The position numbers were made by a program, and so were the translations under genes. Source: Ignavibacteriales bacterium (GTDB lineage: Bacteria; Bacteroidota; Ignavibacteria; Ignavibacteriales; Melioribacteraceae). Taken from it: DNA of 11,695 nt. Positions 1 through 7,549 of the stretch are shown piece by piece. Where the stretch lies: positions 1 to 11,695 of the forward strand of contig JAFGID010000252.1 of NCBI GenBank assembly GCA_016929735.1, in the 5' to 3' direction. Below the pieces are notes generated by a model. It did not search any database. It was given only the letters and a program-made list of their open reading frames with translations, and was not told the DNA's origin. Every line of letters begins with the position of its first letter. Positions within the stretch are counted from its first letter, which is position 1.

Positions 1-354
1 AATATATGCTTGTGCAACACCGATATTACCTCCCCCTAAGCCAGCTAACATTCTTGATAATAAAAGAATAAGAAAAGAATTAGCAAAACTTAAAAGTGCA
101 TAAGAAGCAGCAGTCAAGAATAATGAGAATAAAATTACTGGTCTTCTTCCAATCTTGTCGGATAACCTACCTAAGATAGGACTTACAATAAATTGAACAA
201 GTGAAAATGCTGCTATAACAATCCCGATATCAAACTCAGACATGGACAGCTTTTTTGTCGCAAATGATGGGAGTATTGGAATTATAATCCCAAAACCCAT
301 TAGGTCAATAAAGACCGTGGTTAAGATTATCGCTGTTGGTATTTTTTTTACCAT
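1..354 (-). CDS. MFS drug-efflux transporter, DHA1/TetA-like (N-terminal part, runs off left edge)
   Basis: The first 118 codons of a gene that continues beyond position 1. ATG is at 354-352 and the frame is open to the edge. The translation begins MVKKIPTAIILTTVFIDLMG and is that of a 12-helix major facilitator of the proton-antiport DHA1 group, normally about 400 residues. Visible marks are helix 1 with the D-x-MGFGIIIPILP signature (residues 17-29), helix 2 (about 42-61), the loop 2-3 motif A GRLSDKIGRR (62-71), helix 3 (about 72-90), and the start of helix 4 with the motif B arginine R101 in RMLAGLGGGN. This combination is typical of TetA- and Bcr-like exporters in the inner membrane. The substrate cannot be told from this part. 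A GGAA sequence lies upstream of the ATG, inside a perfect 13-nt palindrome (361-373) that might control expression. It follows a second MFS gene of another family in the same direction, 102 nt away. Confidence 0.88.
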   Translation of the reverse strand, partial: MVKKIPTAIILTTVFIDLMGFGIIIPILPSFATKKLSMSEFDIGIVIAAFSLVQFIVSPILGRLSDKIGRRPVILFSLFLTAASYALLSFANSFLILLLSRMLAGLGGGNIGVAQAYI

Positions 355-360
355 AATTTC

Positions 361-373
361 GTTCCACTGGAAC
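361..373. repeat. perfect 13-nt palindrome in the leader of the TetA-like MFS gene
   Basis: GTTCCACTGGAAC has 6-nt arms around one central base and ends 6 nt before the MFS start codon. On the minus strand its right arm supplies the only GGAA that could serve as Shine-Dalgarno sequence, so a bound regulator or an RNA hairpin could block translation. It resembles an operator half-site pair, but no matching regulator gene is in the window. Function is inferred from position only. Confidence 0.45.
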
Positions 374-456
374 TAATCTTGAAGCATAGAAAAATAATAT
401 CAATTTTGTTTAAGTAACACCTACCAGTCATTGAGACAATAGAGTAATGCATCAAT

Positions 457-1779
457 CTAAGAATTATATTCCTTCTTTTTATCTTTAACAAAAGTTAAAA
501 TATACAATCCCACAATAAAGAACACGCCCACAGAAAGGATAGCAATTCTTTGACTACCTGTAACAGAACTTATTAATCCAAATATGAACGGACCAATTAA
601 TGCAGAACTTTTACCAAAGAATGAAAAGAAGCCAAAAAATTCAGTTTTCTTTTCCAAAGGAACTAATTTGGACATTAAACTTCTACTTGTTGATTGAGTT
701 GCTCCCATTACACTACCTGCAATTGCACCTATCACCATGAATATTGTTTTCGACAATTCAAATCCTTCAGTGTTAAATAGTCCGGATAAATACTTCATTA
801 GGAAATTTTCGGTATCACTGGTTATATAAGCAAGTGTGACAACAAAAATCCATATTAGTAATGTTATGACAATCGTTTTCTTTTGTCCGATAGCATCTGC
901 GATTATTCCAAATACTATTGCACCAACGAATGCTGTTGTTTGAACAATCGCAAAAAATATTAGCAACTCCATCATTTCAAAATTCAGCGTTGAAGACGCG
1001 TAAATTCCTGAAAAAAATATAACAGTGTTTACCCCTTCAATATAAAAGAAAAAGGCGAGTAAAAACACTGCAAGATTTTTATATTGTTTTATATTTCTAA
1101 AAGTATCTGCTACTCTTTTAAGACCAATAAAAATGTATATCTCTTTTTTTTCAATTTTCTTTCTTTTTTCTTTTTGAAATAAAAAAAATGGTAAAGAGAA
1201 AACAAAGAAAAATAATGCAGATAAAGGAAATGTTATATTGTTCATTCCAGATTGGACAAAAGGATATACAAGTGCGAGTGTAGCAAGTGAACCAAGGTAA
1301 CCGGCTGCATAGCCATAACCGCTAACACGTCCGTAATTTTTTTCCTCTGTAATTTCTGGCAGAAAAGAATCGTAAAAAACTAGTCCTACTTCAAAACCTA
1401 TATTTGCAAAAACAAATAATAATAATGCAAATAATATATCACCCCGCCCGACAAAAAAGAGTAAAGAAGTACTAATTATACATAGCAATGTAAAAGTCAA
1501 TAAAAATCTTTTTTTTCCTGCTGAGTGGTCAGATATTGCACCCAATATTGGTGATATAAATGCTGAAATTAACATTGATATTAATATTCCGGAACCCCAG
1601 TATAAATCCCCAATTGGTTTTCCTTCAGCAACGACTTCTTTGAAAAATATTGCAAATAGAAACGTAACAACAACAATCGAATATGATGTATTTGCAAAGT
1701 CAAACAAAGCCCAAATAAAAATTCTTTTTTTATTCGTTTTAATATCTTGATAGCTGTTAATTTGGTTTTGATTTATCAA
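457..1779 (-). CDS. MFS transporter, UMF1 (Atg22-like) family
   Basis: A 440-residue integral membrane protein with about 12 hydrophobic helices. UMF1 hallmarks are the N-terminal WALFDFANTSYS (23-34), the loop motif GAISDHSAGKKR (80-91), and the C-terminal block QSTSRSLMSKLVP (362-374) followed by EFFGFFSFFGK (380-390) and GPFIFG (396-401). The family is related to yeast vacuolar Atg22 and its bacterial substrates are mostly unknown, so I assign no cargo. The start is TTG at 1779-1777. An in-frame TGA lies immediately upstream, the next in-frame Met is at residue 69 (beyond helix 1), and a strong AGGAAGAGG sits 5 nt before the TTG. The first 23 nt overlap the end of nusB, which suggests translational coupling. 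It is the last gene of the cluster that begins at 4074. I see no clear intrinsic terminator in the 102 nt after it. Confidence 0.88.
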   Translation of the reverse strand: MINQNQINSYQDIKTNKKRIFIWALFDFANTSYSIVVVTFLFAIFFKEVVAEGKPIGDLYWGSGILISMLISAFISPILGAISDHSAGKKRFLLTFTLLCIISTSLLFFVGRGDILFALLLFVFANIGFEVGLVFYDSFLPEITEEKNYGRVSGYGYAAGYLGSLATLALVYPFVQSGMNNITFPLSALFFFVFSLPFFLFQKEKRKKIEKKEIYIFIGLKRVADTFRNIKQYKNLAVFLLAFFFYIEGVNTVIFFSGIYASSTLNFEMMELLIFFAIVQTTAFVGAIVFGIIADAIGQKKTIVITLLIWIFVVTLAYITSDTENFLMKYLSGLFNTEGFELSKTIFMVIGAIAGSVMGATQSTSRSLMSKLVPLEKKTEFFGFFSFFGKSSALIGPFIFGLISSVTGSQRIAILSVGVFFIVGLYILTFVKDKKKEYNS

Positions 1780-2227
1780 TCAAACCTCTTCCTGTCTTAT
1801 TTAATTCATTATCTTTTTTCAATTCATTGTAAATAGAATCTAATATTCCATTTATAAAACGACTGCTTTTTTCAGTCGAATAAATTTTTGCGATTTCTAT
1901 TACTTCATTAATCGAAACCTTAGCGGGGATTTCAGGAAAAAAAAGAAATTCAGCAACGGCCATATATAGCAGGATTTTATCTATCAACGAAACACGCGAC
2001 ATCTCCCAATTTTGAATTCGTTTTTTTAATTTTTCATCAAGTAGTGTTTTATTGTAAGTTACTTTTCTGATTAATTCAATTCCAAAATCGCGTCCTTTTT
2101 CATCTTCGACTTCGGTAAAAATATCAGTAATCATAAACTCAAGATTTTCCCAATTGAACTCTGCTGCATATAATACTTGAAGTGCTTTTTCCCTTAACTT
2201 TCTTCTGTTTACTTTATGTTCATCCAT
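1757..2227 (-). CDS. nusB: transcription antitermination / ribosome biogenesis factor NusB
   Basis: A 156-residue, mostly helical protein of the NusB family. With NusE (ribosomal S10), NusB binds boxA RNA in rRNA leaders and keeps RNA polymerase processive; this is family knowledge. Recognisable blocks are the N-terminal RRKLREKALQVLY (8-20), the middle IQNWEMSRVSLIDKILLYMA (71-90), and the C-terminal PAKVSINEVIEIAKIYSTEK (101-120) followed by FINGILDSI (124-132). The length is slightly above the usual 130-145 because of a charged tail, KKDNELNKTGRGLIDKSKPN, whose last codons double as the ribosome-binding site and start of the next gene. The ATG at 2227 is the only sensible start, although no Shine-Dalgarno sequence precedes it. 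The 36-nt gap to the YdcF-like gene shows no obvious promoter, so it is probably read from the promoter before 4074. Confidence 0.95.
   Translation of the reverse strand: MDEHKVNRRKLREKALQVLYAAEFNWENLEFMITDIFTEVEDEKGRDFGIELIRKVTYNKTLLDEKLKKRIQNWEMSRVSLIDKILLYMAVAEFLFFPEIPAKVSINEVIEIAKIYSTEKSSRFINGILDSIYNELKKDNELNKTGRGLIDKSKPN
1785..1793 (-). promoter_or_regulatory. Shine-Dalgarno sequence fixing a TTG start
   Basis: AGGAAGAGG on the minus strand, 5 nt upstream of the TTG start of the UMF1 transporter and inside the last codons of nusB. It supports the non-ATG start. Neighbouring genes in this cluster (ABC ATPase, YdcF-like, nusB) have no comparable site. Confidence 0.7.
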
Positions 2228-2263
2228 CTTTAATTATAATTATTGTATTGCTAAATTTGAATT

Positions 2264-3304
2264 TTATTGTACTGCAAAAAGCCAGAACAATAATAGTCCT
2301 ATACTGTCCTTTGCTTTGTAGAGCAATAATTCGTTCCAAGTAATATTATTATTTGAATTACATAATACTGCATTTACATTATAAAAATTACATATTTCAT
2401 TAACGCGAATTAAATGATAGCCATCAGAAATAATTACCACCTCATCAAAATTCATTTTTTCAATGATTCTTTTTTTAATAAAAAATATTTGCTCTGAAGT
2501 TGTTGATGTTTTTTCTTCAACAAACATATCATTTTTATCAATACCAAGATTTATTAAATATTCATATCCTGCTTCAGCTTCACTTACCTCACCCGGTGCA
2601 TTTCCACCTGTTAGTTGAATTTTTTTTATTATTCCATTCTTATATAATTCATATGCTTTTTTTAATCGCCCTTCAAAAATTGGACTTGGTTTATTATTGC
2701 TCCATACTGCAGCTCCCAAGACTACTGCAATATCCTGTCTTGTATTCAATGATACCTTATATTTATCTGTATCATGAAATAAATAATATGAAAATGAAAA
2801 AAATATTAACCCACCAATAATCATTAGCGAGACAAAGAAAGATCTGAGAATAATATATTCCCGCTTTGATATTATTAAACTCCATACATAAACAAGAAGA
2901 AATAATTTAAAAAATTCACTTATCCCAAATATTAGAGCAATTATTACTTTTCGGATAGGATACTGCAAAAAATAACTTTCAACAAAATTTATATCAAAAA
3001 GAATAATCACTAACAAAACCATCAATGGTAGAGTTACTCCCACGGTAAAATATATAAGTGCTTTTAATTTTTTCCAGATTAGATTTCTATTAAAAAATAC
3101 TATAATCAGACCAATGAGTAATAAAAAGGTAAGAATTAGATTTAACAAATTACCAATATTTGTAAGATGGAATTCATCGAAGCTTAAATTATTAATTTTA
3201 TACTTCAGTCTTAATAAAAGATAAAGGTCAAATATCAGAGCTGATATTAAAATAATTTTCGCAAATAATAACTTCTTAAATATGTTAAATAAATTTAATT
3301 TCAT
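2264..3304 (-). CDS. membrane-anchored YdcF/SanA/ElyC-like protein (DUF218)
   Basis: 346 residues in two parts. The N-terminal half carries about five hydrophobic segments (roughly 14-32, 50-71, 82-104, 117-143, 153-172). The C-terminal part (about 190-335) is a DUF218 domain: VVLGAAVW (194-201), SPIFEGRLKKAYELY (207-221), LTGGNAPGE (231-239), SEAEAGYEYL (241-250), EEKTSTTSEQ (263-272) and ISDGYHLIR (292-300), with the family's conserved His (H297) and Arg (R300). Proteins of this family (E. coli SanA, ElyC, YdcF) are linked to envelope integrity and peptidoglycan or lipid-carrier metabolism, but the reaction is not firmly established, so none is assigned here. Its ATG overlaps the stop codon of the ABC ATPase gene (ATGA, 3304-3301) and there is no Shine-Dalgarno sequence, so translation is probably coupled. 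A last hydrophobic stretch (335-345) may pack on the membrane. Confidence 0.85.
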   Translation of the reverse strand: MKLNLFNIFKKLLFAKIILISALIFDLYLLLRLKYKINNLSFDEFHLTNIGNLLNLILTFLLLIGLIIVFFNRNLIWKKLKALIYFTVGVTLPLMVLLVIILFDINFVESYFLQYPIRKVIIALIFGISEFFKLFLLVYVWSLIISKREYIILRSFFVSLMIIGGLIFFSFSYYLFHDTDKYKVSLNTRQDIAVVLGAAVWSNNKPSPIFEGRLKKAYELYKNGIIKKIQLTGGNAPGEVSEAEAGYEYLINLGIDKNDMFVEEKTSTTSEQIFFIKKRIIEKMNFDEVVIISDGYHLIRVNEICNFYNVNAVLCNSNNNITWNELLLYKAKDSIGLLLFWLFAVQ

Positions 3305-4074
3305 TTGGTTTTTATAAACACATTTATATTTTCATCATTTTTTATTATTTCTGTTTCAACATTAAAAACAGATTTCAAATTCTTCTTTAGTAAAACTTTC
3401 GATTTTTTATCATCAAGAAATATTTTACCTTCTTTCATTAATATAATGCGTTCTGTATAATTTGATACAAGATTTATATCGTGCGACACTGCAATAATAG
3501 TCAACCCTAATTCTTTATTCAATTCAGCTAAAATATTGAAAATCGAAATTTGATGTTTAATATCGAGATGAGCATTCGGTTCATCAAGCAATAATAATTT
3601 TGGTTGTTGTACCAACGCTCTTGCAATATATGCTCTTTGTGCTTCACCACCTGAAACTTCGTTGATCCCCTTATTTCTTAAATGAGAAATATTCAATCTT
3701 TCTAAAGTGTCATTTACAATCTTTCTATCATTTAATTTTTCAATGCCGAAATAATTCAAATACGCAGTCCTACCCATCATCACAACTTCATATATTGAGA
3801 AAGGAAAAATAGAAGACGTGATTTGTGGGACATATCCGATTAATTGTGCTAATTCTTTATGATTATAAGATGAATAGGATTTACCTTTAAATAAACGAAT
3901 ACCATCGGATTGAGTTAATAGACCTGATAAAATTTTTAATAAAGTAGATTTTCCTGAACCATTTGGACCAAGAATTGAGATGAATTCTGTAGATTTAATC
4001 TTTAGGGAAATATCTTTCATTGAGAAAGAATTATTATAAGAGAATTCTATATGATTCAATTCTAATAAGAACAT
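3301..4074 (-). CDS. ABC transporter ATP-binding protein, FecE/BtuD/HmuV type
   Basis: A complete 257-residue ABC ATPase. Walker A is GPNGSGKST (36-44), the Q-loop is YVPQ (Q84), the signature is VSGGEAQRAYIARAL (140-154, Val in place of the usual Leu), Walker B is LLLLDEPNAHLD (160-171) and the H-loop is SHD (H198). The stretch VVMMGRTAYLNYFG after the Q-loop, and the overall length, fit the importer subclass that drives uptake of iron-siderophores, heme or cobalamin together with a FecCD/BtuC-type permease. No permease or binding protein lies beside it in this window, so the partner and substrate are unknown. The ATG at 4074 has no Shine-Dalgarno sequence. A TAnnTTTG promoter box at 4095-4102 would give a leader of only about 14 nt. 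It is the first gene of the cluster and overlaps the YdcF-like gene by 4 nt. Confidence 0.92.
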   Translation of the reverse strand: MFLLELNHIEFSYNNSFSMKDISLKIKSTEFISILGPNGSGKSTLLKILSGLLTQSDGIRLFKGKSYSSYNHKELAQLIGYVPQITSSIFPFSIYEVVMMGRTAYLNYFGIEKLNDRKIVNDTLERLNISHLRNKGINEVSGGEAQRAYIARALVQQPKLLLLDEPNAHLDIKHQISIFNILAELNKELGLTIIAVSHDINLVSNYTERIILMKEGKIFLDDKKSKVLLKKNLKSVFNVETEIIKNDENINVFIKTK

Positions 4075-4094
4075 AAAATAAAATATTTTTTTTG

Positions 4095-4102
4095 CAAATG
4101 TA
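4095..4102 (-). promoter_or_regulatory. probable -7 box of the ABC/YdcF/nusB/UMF1 cluster
   Basis: TACATTTG on the minus strand is an exact match to the Bacteroidota -7 consensus TAnnTTTG. It lies 20 nt before the ATG at 4074, so transcription would start near 4088-4090. The region about 20 nt further upstream is T-rich (TTTTTAAC) rather than a clean TTG, so the -33 element is weak and lies in the T-tract of the preceding terminator. Confidence 0.5.
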
Positions 4103-4120
4103 AAGAAAAAAATGCTTGTT

Positions 4121-4166
4121 AAAAATAGCTAACCACATAAAATTATGAAATAATTTACGTGGTTAG
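4121..4166 (-). terminator. intrinsic terminator of the TetR-TolC-MFP-RND efflux operon
   Basis: The arms CTAACCAC (4129-4136) and GTGGTTAG (4159-4166) are perfect inverted repeats. After one A/C mismatch the stem continues inward for about 7 more A-T pairs with a single bulge, closing on a TGAAA loop. On the minus strand it starts 12 nt after the RND stop codon and is followed by CTATTTTT, a short T-run. This gives the efflux operon a defined 3' end and separates it from the ABC cluster. Confidence 0.75.
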
Positions 4167-4178
4167 TTTAATCTACTG

Positions 4179-7100
4179 TCAAACCTCTATTGTTAAATCT
4201 TTTTTTTTGAAAAATCTCTTAAGAATTCCTCTCACATCGTTAATAACCGAATAAATAACAGGAACAATAACAAGTGTTAATATAGTTCCAAAAGTAAGAC
4301 CAAAAATTACCGTAACACCGAGAGAACGCCAGAAATCTGCTTCCTCACCCGAAGTACCAAATGAAAAAGAACGAACATCGAATCCCCACCCGACAGTAAG
4401 AGGAATCAGCCCTAAAATTGTTGTAATAGCAGTTAACAGTACTGGTCTAAATCTTCTAATACCGGATTGTATCGCTGCTTCGTGGGGTGTCATTCCTCGT
4501 CTTTGTAGAATGTTTATATAGTCTATTAATACAATGTTATTATTTACAATTACTCCCGCCAAGCTTATTACTCCGATACCTGTCATTATAATACCAAAAG
4601 ATAACTGTATTAAGCTAAGCCCTATAAAAACACCTATCAAAGAAATTAAAACTGCAATCATAATTAGAACAGGTTGTGATAATGAATTGAATTGAATAAC
4701 AAGAATTAGGAAAATTCCAAATATTGCGATCATAAAAGCTTTCTGAAGAAAATTTTGAGCATCTGCTTGGAATTCATTCTGACCACCATAATTAATTGAA
4801 TAATCATTTGGCATTGGAAATTTTGCAAGTTTTTCTTTTATCTCATTCAGTACCTGATTTTGATTAAATCCCTCATCTACATTACCCGTAATGGTTATAA
4901 CTCTCTTTAAATCTTTTCTTCTAATACCACCAGGTCCTTTATCATATACTACTTCTGCAACACTATTAAGCGGAACACTTAGAGATTTACCTTGTTTATC
5001 ATTATAAGTAACTCTCATATTACGCAATGCTTCGATATTATCTCGCTGTGATTTTAGCAGTCGAACCGTAATATCATATTCCTCTTCATCAATACGATAT
5101 TTAGAAGCAGTAAAACCATTTATTGCTGTTCTGATATGATTAGCAATAAGAGTTGTATTCATCGAATAAAGAGCGGCTTTTTCTCTATCAATTATAACTC
5201 TAACTTCTGGCTTTCCTGCATCATAATTATCTTTCAAATCAACAACACCAGGGATGTCATCTATTTCATTTTTTATCTGTTCAGTTAATTTACCCAAAAT
5301 TTTCAGATCGTCTCCGATAATTTCAATGCTGATTGCCTTTCCAACTGGAGGTCCCATTCCTTGTTTTGTAATTTCAATTTCAGCACTGGTCAAATTTTCA
5401 ATCTCATCTCGAATTTGCTCAGTTGTAATTGTTGATGATTGCTGTCGGTCATTATATTCGAGGAATTGAACTGTTAGCGTACTTTTATTTGGAGTAAAAC
5501 TTCCACCATCAAAAATACTATTGGATGAACCTACATTAGAAACAATGTGTTTTACATCTCCCTCAAGATATTTGCCTATTTGCTGTTCAATTTTTTTTGT
5601 GATTCGGTTAGTCATCTCAATATTTGTCCCAGTAGGTGCCTCCACATTAATGTTAATTCTTGGAGGATCTGTTGCTGGGAAAAATTCAACTCCCAGATTA
5701 AATTGAAAATAGGTGTTTACTATAACAATAAGTAGCATAAATGTCCCCGATAAAATTCGGATCTTATTATTTTTAAATACAAACTGTAATGCCACCCCTG
5801 CAAGAATAGTAATAATAATAACCAGAAAATTAGGGATTTCGGGATGCGATAGCCCATACAAGAAGAATCCTATTATTGGAATTTTTGCTAATAATCCTAC
5901 CCAAGTTAAAATTTTAATTTTACTATTTGGATTTCTCTCTTCACCAAAAATACTTCTTAAAAATTTCTCGTATTTTTCAATCAATCTTGGAATAAAAATA
6001 TCTGGGAAATAATGTACGAAGGTATACATTAATCTTCCGAATTTACTTTTTTTCTTCTCACCTTTTTCTTTTAATTTAACAAATTTTGAAGCAAATACAG
6101 GATTAATAACTAGAGCAACAAATAGTGATGAACCGAGCGTCGTTATTACGGTAATAGGCAAGAACCACATAAAATCTCCAACAATTCCCTTCCAGAACAA
6201 TAGAGGAGCAAATGCCATTATAGTTGTTAATGTTGATGTCGTAATTGGCCATGCAACTTCAGCTGCTCCTTTTTTTGCAGCCTCAATTAAACTGTATCCC
6301 TCCTCTAAAAACTTATAAATATTTTCAATAATTACAATTGCATTATCTACCAACATACCGAGAGCAAAAATCAAACAGAAAAGAACCACAAAATTCAGAG
6401 TAACACCCATCGAAGATAAAATGATAAATGAAATCAACATACTCAAAGGAATAGCAATAGAAACAAGTACAGCATTCCTTGCCCCGAGAAAAAAGAATAG
6501 AACTAATATAACAAGTACCAATCCTGAGAATATATTGTTCTCCAAATTTCTAACTTGACTATCAATATCGTCAGCGTAATTTACGATTGTTGTGAATGTA
6601 ATATTTTCAGGAAGTCTATCTTTTGCTTGTTTTATTACATTTTTTATATCATCAACAATATAAATAATATTGGCTCCTGTTCTTTTGGATACACTCAATG
6701 TAACACAATCATTTCCATTCAACCTTGAATATGTATTTCTATCTTTAAAACTATATTCTACTTCAGCAACATCCTTAACATAAATAGGATTTCCATCTTT
6801 TAATTTTATTATTAAATCTTCAATTAAGTATGGTTTAGTAAATTCCCCTGGGATGCGAACAAGAAAACTCATATTATCTAAATCAATAATACCACCAGGT
6901 ATAGTTTTATTCTCTTCACTTATGGCACCGATAATATCGTTAAATCGGACATTGTAATGAATGAGTTTATTAATATCAACATTAACTTTTACTTCTCTTT
7001 CAAGACCACCACTAATTTTAACTTCCAAGACTCCGTCAACATTTTCGATGTCATCTTTTAGGTCATCTGCTATATCTTTAAGTTTAACCAATCCTTGAGG

Positions 7101-7535
7101 ACCGCTTATACTGAATGTAAATATTGGCCATTCGGAAAAATTGATTTCCATTATCTCAGGTTTCTCGCAATCCGCAGGAAGTTTCGACTCTGCTTTTGTT
7201 ACTTTATCTCTAACTTTTTGCATCGCTTCATCTATATCAAATCCACTTTCAAATTCAGCTCTAATTAAAGAAAATCCCTCAAATGAAGAAGAAGTAATTT
7301 CTTTAATATCCGTTATTGTATTCAATTCTTTTTCAATCGGTTGTGTAATTAACGATTCAATGTCCTCTGGCGAAACACCAAAATATGGAGTTGATACTAT
7401 TATTAATGGAATTTGTATATCGGGAGTTGATTCTCTCGGTAACGAAATATATGAGATAGTACCTGCAATAATGATTATAAAAAATAAAATGAATATACTT
7501 GTTCTATTGCTAATACTTACATTTGTAATTTTCAT
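4179..7535 (-). CDS. RND efflux pump, inner-membrane permease (AcrB/HAE1-like)
   Basis: 1118 residues of resistance-nodulation-division transporter, the proton-driven pump of a tripartite exporter. Order: helix 1 (13-31), porter region with SPEDIESLITQPIEKEL (55-71), helices 2-6 (about 334-484), helix 7 (about 594-612), a second porter region (about 620-925) including GMGPPVGKAISIEI (726-739), and helices 8-12 (about 932-1100). Helix 4 reads ALGMLVDNAIVIIEN (391-405), keeping one Asp (D397) where AcrB has an Asp pair. Helix 10 reads GVIVNNNIVLIDYIN (994-1008), with Asn (N998) at the AcrB Lys940 position. Two extra hydrophobic stretches (about 541-563 and 569-587) lie between helices 6 and 7 and account for a length about 70 above the usual 1050. 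The ATG at 7535 has AGGA 6 nt upstream. It is the last gene of the operon, 14 nt after the adaptor gene. Substrate unknown; multidrug export is likely. Confidence 0.95.
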   Translation of the reverse strand: MKITNVSISNRTSIFILFFIIIIAGTISYISLPRESTPDIQIPLIIVSTPYFGVSPEDIESLITQPIEKELNTITDIKEITSSSFEGFSLIRAEFESGFDIDEAMQKVRDKVTKAESKLPADCEKPEIMEINFSEWPIFTFSISGPQGLVKLKDIADDLKDDIENVDGVLEVKISGGLEREVKVNVDINKLIHYNVRFNDIIGAISEENKTIPGGIIDLDNMSFLVRIPGEFTKPYLIEDLIIKLKDGNPIYVKDVAEVEYSFKDRNTYSRLNGNDCVTLSVSKRTGANIIYIVDDIKNVIKQAKDRLPENITFTTIVNYADDIDSQVRNLENNIFSGLVLVILVLFFFLGARNAVLVSIAIPLSMLISFIILSSMGVTLNFVVLFCLIFALGMLVDNAIVIIENIYKFLEEGYSLIEAAKKGAAEVAWPITTSTLTTIMAFAPLLFWKGIVGDFMWFLPITVITTLGSSLFVALVINPVFASKFVKLKEKGEKKKSKFGRLMYTFVHYFPDIFIPRLIEKYEKFLRSIFGEERNPNSKIKILTWVGLLAKIPIIGFFLYGLSHPEIPNFLVIIITILAGVALQFVFKNNKIRILSGTFMLLIVIVNTYFQFNLGVEFFPATDPPRININVEAPTGTNIEMTNRITKKIEQQIGKYLEGDVKHIVSNVGSSNSIFDGGSFTPNKSTLTVQFLEYNDRQQSSTITTEQIRDEIENLTSAEIEITKQGMGPPVGKAISIEIIGDDLKILGKLTEQIKNEIDDIPGVVDLKDNYDAGKPEVRVIIDREKAALYSMNTTLIANHIRTAINGFTASKYRIDEEEYDITVRLLKSQRDNIEALRNMRVTYNDKQGKSLSVPLNSVAEVVYDKGPGGIRRKDLKRVITITGNVDEGFNQNQVLNEIKEKLAKFPMPNDYSINYGGQNEFQADAQNFLQKAFMIAIFGIFLILVIQFNSLSQPVLIMIAVLISLIGVFIGLSLIQLSFGIIMTGIGVISLAGVIVNNNIVLIDYINILQRRGMTPHEAAIQSGIRRFRPVLLTAITTILGLIPLTVGWGFDVRSFSFGTSGEEADFWRSLGVTVIFGLTFGTILTLVIVPVIYSVINDVRGILKRFFKKKDLTIEV

Positions 7536-7549
7536 TTGTAATCCTGAAT

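Noticed and set aside
361..373. The palindrome as a LexA (SOS) box
   Set aside because: The half-sites are in the opposite order (GTTC..GAAC rather than GAAC..GTTC), so it does not fit the known LexA consensus.
2500..2820. A 106-codon plus-strand open frame opposite the YdcF-like gene
   Set aside because: It is antisense to the conserved DUF218 motifs and its translation is low-complexity Leu/His/Tyr-rich, as expected of a shadow frame.
5254..6012. Four short plus-strand open frames opposite the middle of the RND gene
   Set aside because: They overlap each other in different frames, lack ribosome-binding sites and domains, and lie within a well-supported gene.
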